Shown here piece by piece: positions 63,158 through 64,000 of a stretch of DNA of 64,000 nt. Numbering within the stretch: position 1 is the first letter of the stretch; each line of letters starts with the position of its first letter. Origin of the DNA: Kroppenstedtia guangzhouensis (GTDB taxonomy: Bacteria; Bacillota; Bacilli; Thermoactinomycetales; DSM-45169). The stretch spans positions 8,702-72,701 of the forward strand of contig NZ_BMEX01000011.1 of the NCBI RefSeq assembly GCF_014637345.1, given 5' to 3'. Position numbers and translations under genes: made by a program. The notes below the pieces were generated by a model that ran no database searches, was not told the DNA's origin, and saw nothing but the letters and a program-made list of their open reading frames with translations.

Positions 63158-63442
63158 CCTGACCCCTCCAAGCTCTCTCGTATCAGGCCTGTTGATCCGC
63201 CAAATCCCGGGTGAGGGAACGTTCAGCCACGTGACCGTTGCATCCGGAACAAGCCACCTGGGACCGCCTCCCTTCACGGTCTCCCTCAACAGTACACAAC
63301 TCCCTTTCCAACACCCATTTTCCTGTTCATCAACAGCCCTGCTTTCGTGGTATCTATTTTTCTTCGACTCCCGGCAATCCTGCACCTGCCACCCCCTCCC
63401 GACTTCCGGGAATTTTGTGCAAAAGCCTGGAAACGGAAGAAA
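63158..63442. other. Intergenic gap between metS terminator and signal peptidase gene
   Basis: About 285 bases with no credible gene. No clear promoter pair for the signal peptidase was seen. The yabE/rpfB gene found near here in B. subtilis is absent. Confidence 0.4.
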
Positions 63443-63472
63443 AAGATCCCCGCCGGTGGGCCGTCGGCGGGG
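63443..63472 (-). terminator. Intrinsic terminator after metS
   Basis: Stem CCCCGCCG / CGGCGGGG with a nine-base loop, then ATCTTTTTC on the minus strand. Confidence 0.9.
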
Positions 63473-63479
63473 TGGTGCA

Positions 63480-64000
63480 TCATTTCACCCGGGTCCCGTT
63501 GGGGATGTCACCGGATACGGTGGACAATACGAGATGGTCCCCCTCCTCGGCCGCCAGCACCATGCCCTGGGAGAGCTCCCCCCGAAGTTTGACAGGCTTC
63601 AGGTTGGCAACCATGATCACCTTCCGTCCCACCAATTCCGAAGGCTCATAATACTGGGCAACTCCAGCCACCACTTGGCGGGTTTCAAAACCGAGATCCA
63701 GTTGCAACTTCAGAAGCCGATCGGCTCCCTTCACCTTCTCCGCGCTCTGAACTTGGGCCACCCGCAGGTCCACTTGATTGAAATCCTCAATGGAGATCAC
63801 AGCCGCCTCATCGGCCTGCTTTTTTCCTTCCTTCTCTTCTTTTTCATCGATAACAGTATTCACAGGTGTCCCCCCCATCATCCGGACAATCGCCACAGCT
63901 TCTTCTTCCACATCGAGCCGGGGAAAGAGGGGTTGTTGCTTATTGATTTTTGTGCCGGCAGGATAGGATCCGAAACGGTACAGGCTGTCCCAGGAAGTGA
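63480..64000 (-). CDS. metS: Methionyl-tRNA synthetase, C-terminal part (gene continues past the edge)
   Basis: The frame enters from base 64000 and reads SWDSLYRFGSYPAGTKI..QPLFPRLDVEEEAV, then the C-terminal EMAP/Trbp111-type tRNA-binding domain (IEDFNQVDLRVAQVQSAEKVKGADRLLKLQLDLG, YEPSELVGRKVIMVANLKPVKLRGELSQGMVLAAE). This is the tail of Bacillus-type MetS, where that domain is appended to the class I synthetase. The catalytic domain lies outside the window. The place next to tatD is the standard one. Confidence 0.9.
   Translation of the reverse strand, partial: TSWDSLYRFGSYPAGTKINKQQPLFPRLDVEEEAVAIVRMMGGTPVNTVIDEKEEKEGKKQADEAAVISIEDFNQVDLRVAQVQSAEKVKGADRLLKLQLDLGFETRQVVAGVAQYYEPSELVGRKVIMVANLKPVKLRGELSQGMVLAAEEGDHLVLSTVSGDIPNGTRVK

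Overview
The window reads as chromosome from a spore-forming Gram-positive of the Bacillales, most like the Thermoactinomycetaceae (inference from gene order, moderately high GC and protein style; no name can be proved from sequence alone). The 15.7-64.0 kb part follows the Bacillus subtilis order from metS to lysS, read on the minus strand: metS, tatD, rnmV, ksgA, veg, sspF, ispE, purR, ridA, spoVG, glmU, prs, L25/ctc, pth, fin, mfd, a prsA-like foldase, spoVT, a spoVB-like flippase, mazG/yabN, rqcP, yabP, yabQ, divIC, Met tRNAs, spoIIE, tilS, hpt, ftsH, coaX, hslO, cysK, pabA, folP, folB, folK, dus, lysS. Sporulation genes (spoIIE, spoVG, spoVT, fin, yabP/yabQ, a small acid-soluble spore protein) show the organism makes endospores.

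Layout. 1-9.7 kb: a tad/Flp pilus operon on the minus strand (prepilin peptidase, CpaB, CpaE, CpaF, TadB, TadC, Flp pilin, a von Willebrand A lipoprotein, a TadG-like protein, a TadE-M23 peptidase fusion and a partial TadE). 9.7-15.6 kb: an accessory patch with a small orphan gene, a SUKH-type immunity gene, a duplicated zinc-ribbon protein, a broken gamma-glutamyltransferase, two secreted glycerophosphodiesterases, and between those two an AbrB-like antitoxin/Doc toxin pair. 15.7-64 kb: the conserved core cluster, with local additions: fhs between ftsH and coaX; a DUF402 gene, two Met tRNAs, a NamZ-like muramidase and a KtrB-like potassium channel near spoIIE; HU between mazG and rqcP; nrdAB between sspF and veg; a YkuK-like gene between veg and ksgA; a signal peptidase between tatD and metS.

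Regulation visible in the sequence: a cobalamin riboswitch plus intrinsic terminator ahead of nrdAB; a sporulation-type spoIIE promoter with a 21-bp spacer and a nearby 0A box; a sigma-H promoter for spoVG; two tandem sigma-A promoters for veg; a consensus promoter for the tRNAs; three evenly spaced PhoP-like hexamers ahead of the first glycerophosphodiesterase; and a palindromic operator on the toxin-antitoxin promoter. A dispersed intergenic repeat occurs three times, and two direct copies bracket nrdAB.

The strongest candidates for something new are the TadE pseudopilin fused to a complete LytM/M23 peptidase inside a Tad locus, the repeat family around nrdAB, and the AbrB/Doc module whose Fic motif has Cys in place of Arg. 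No CRISPR array, phage module or transposase was seen.
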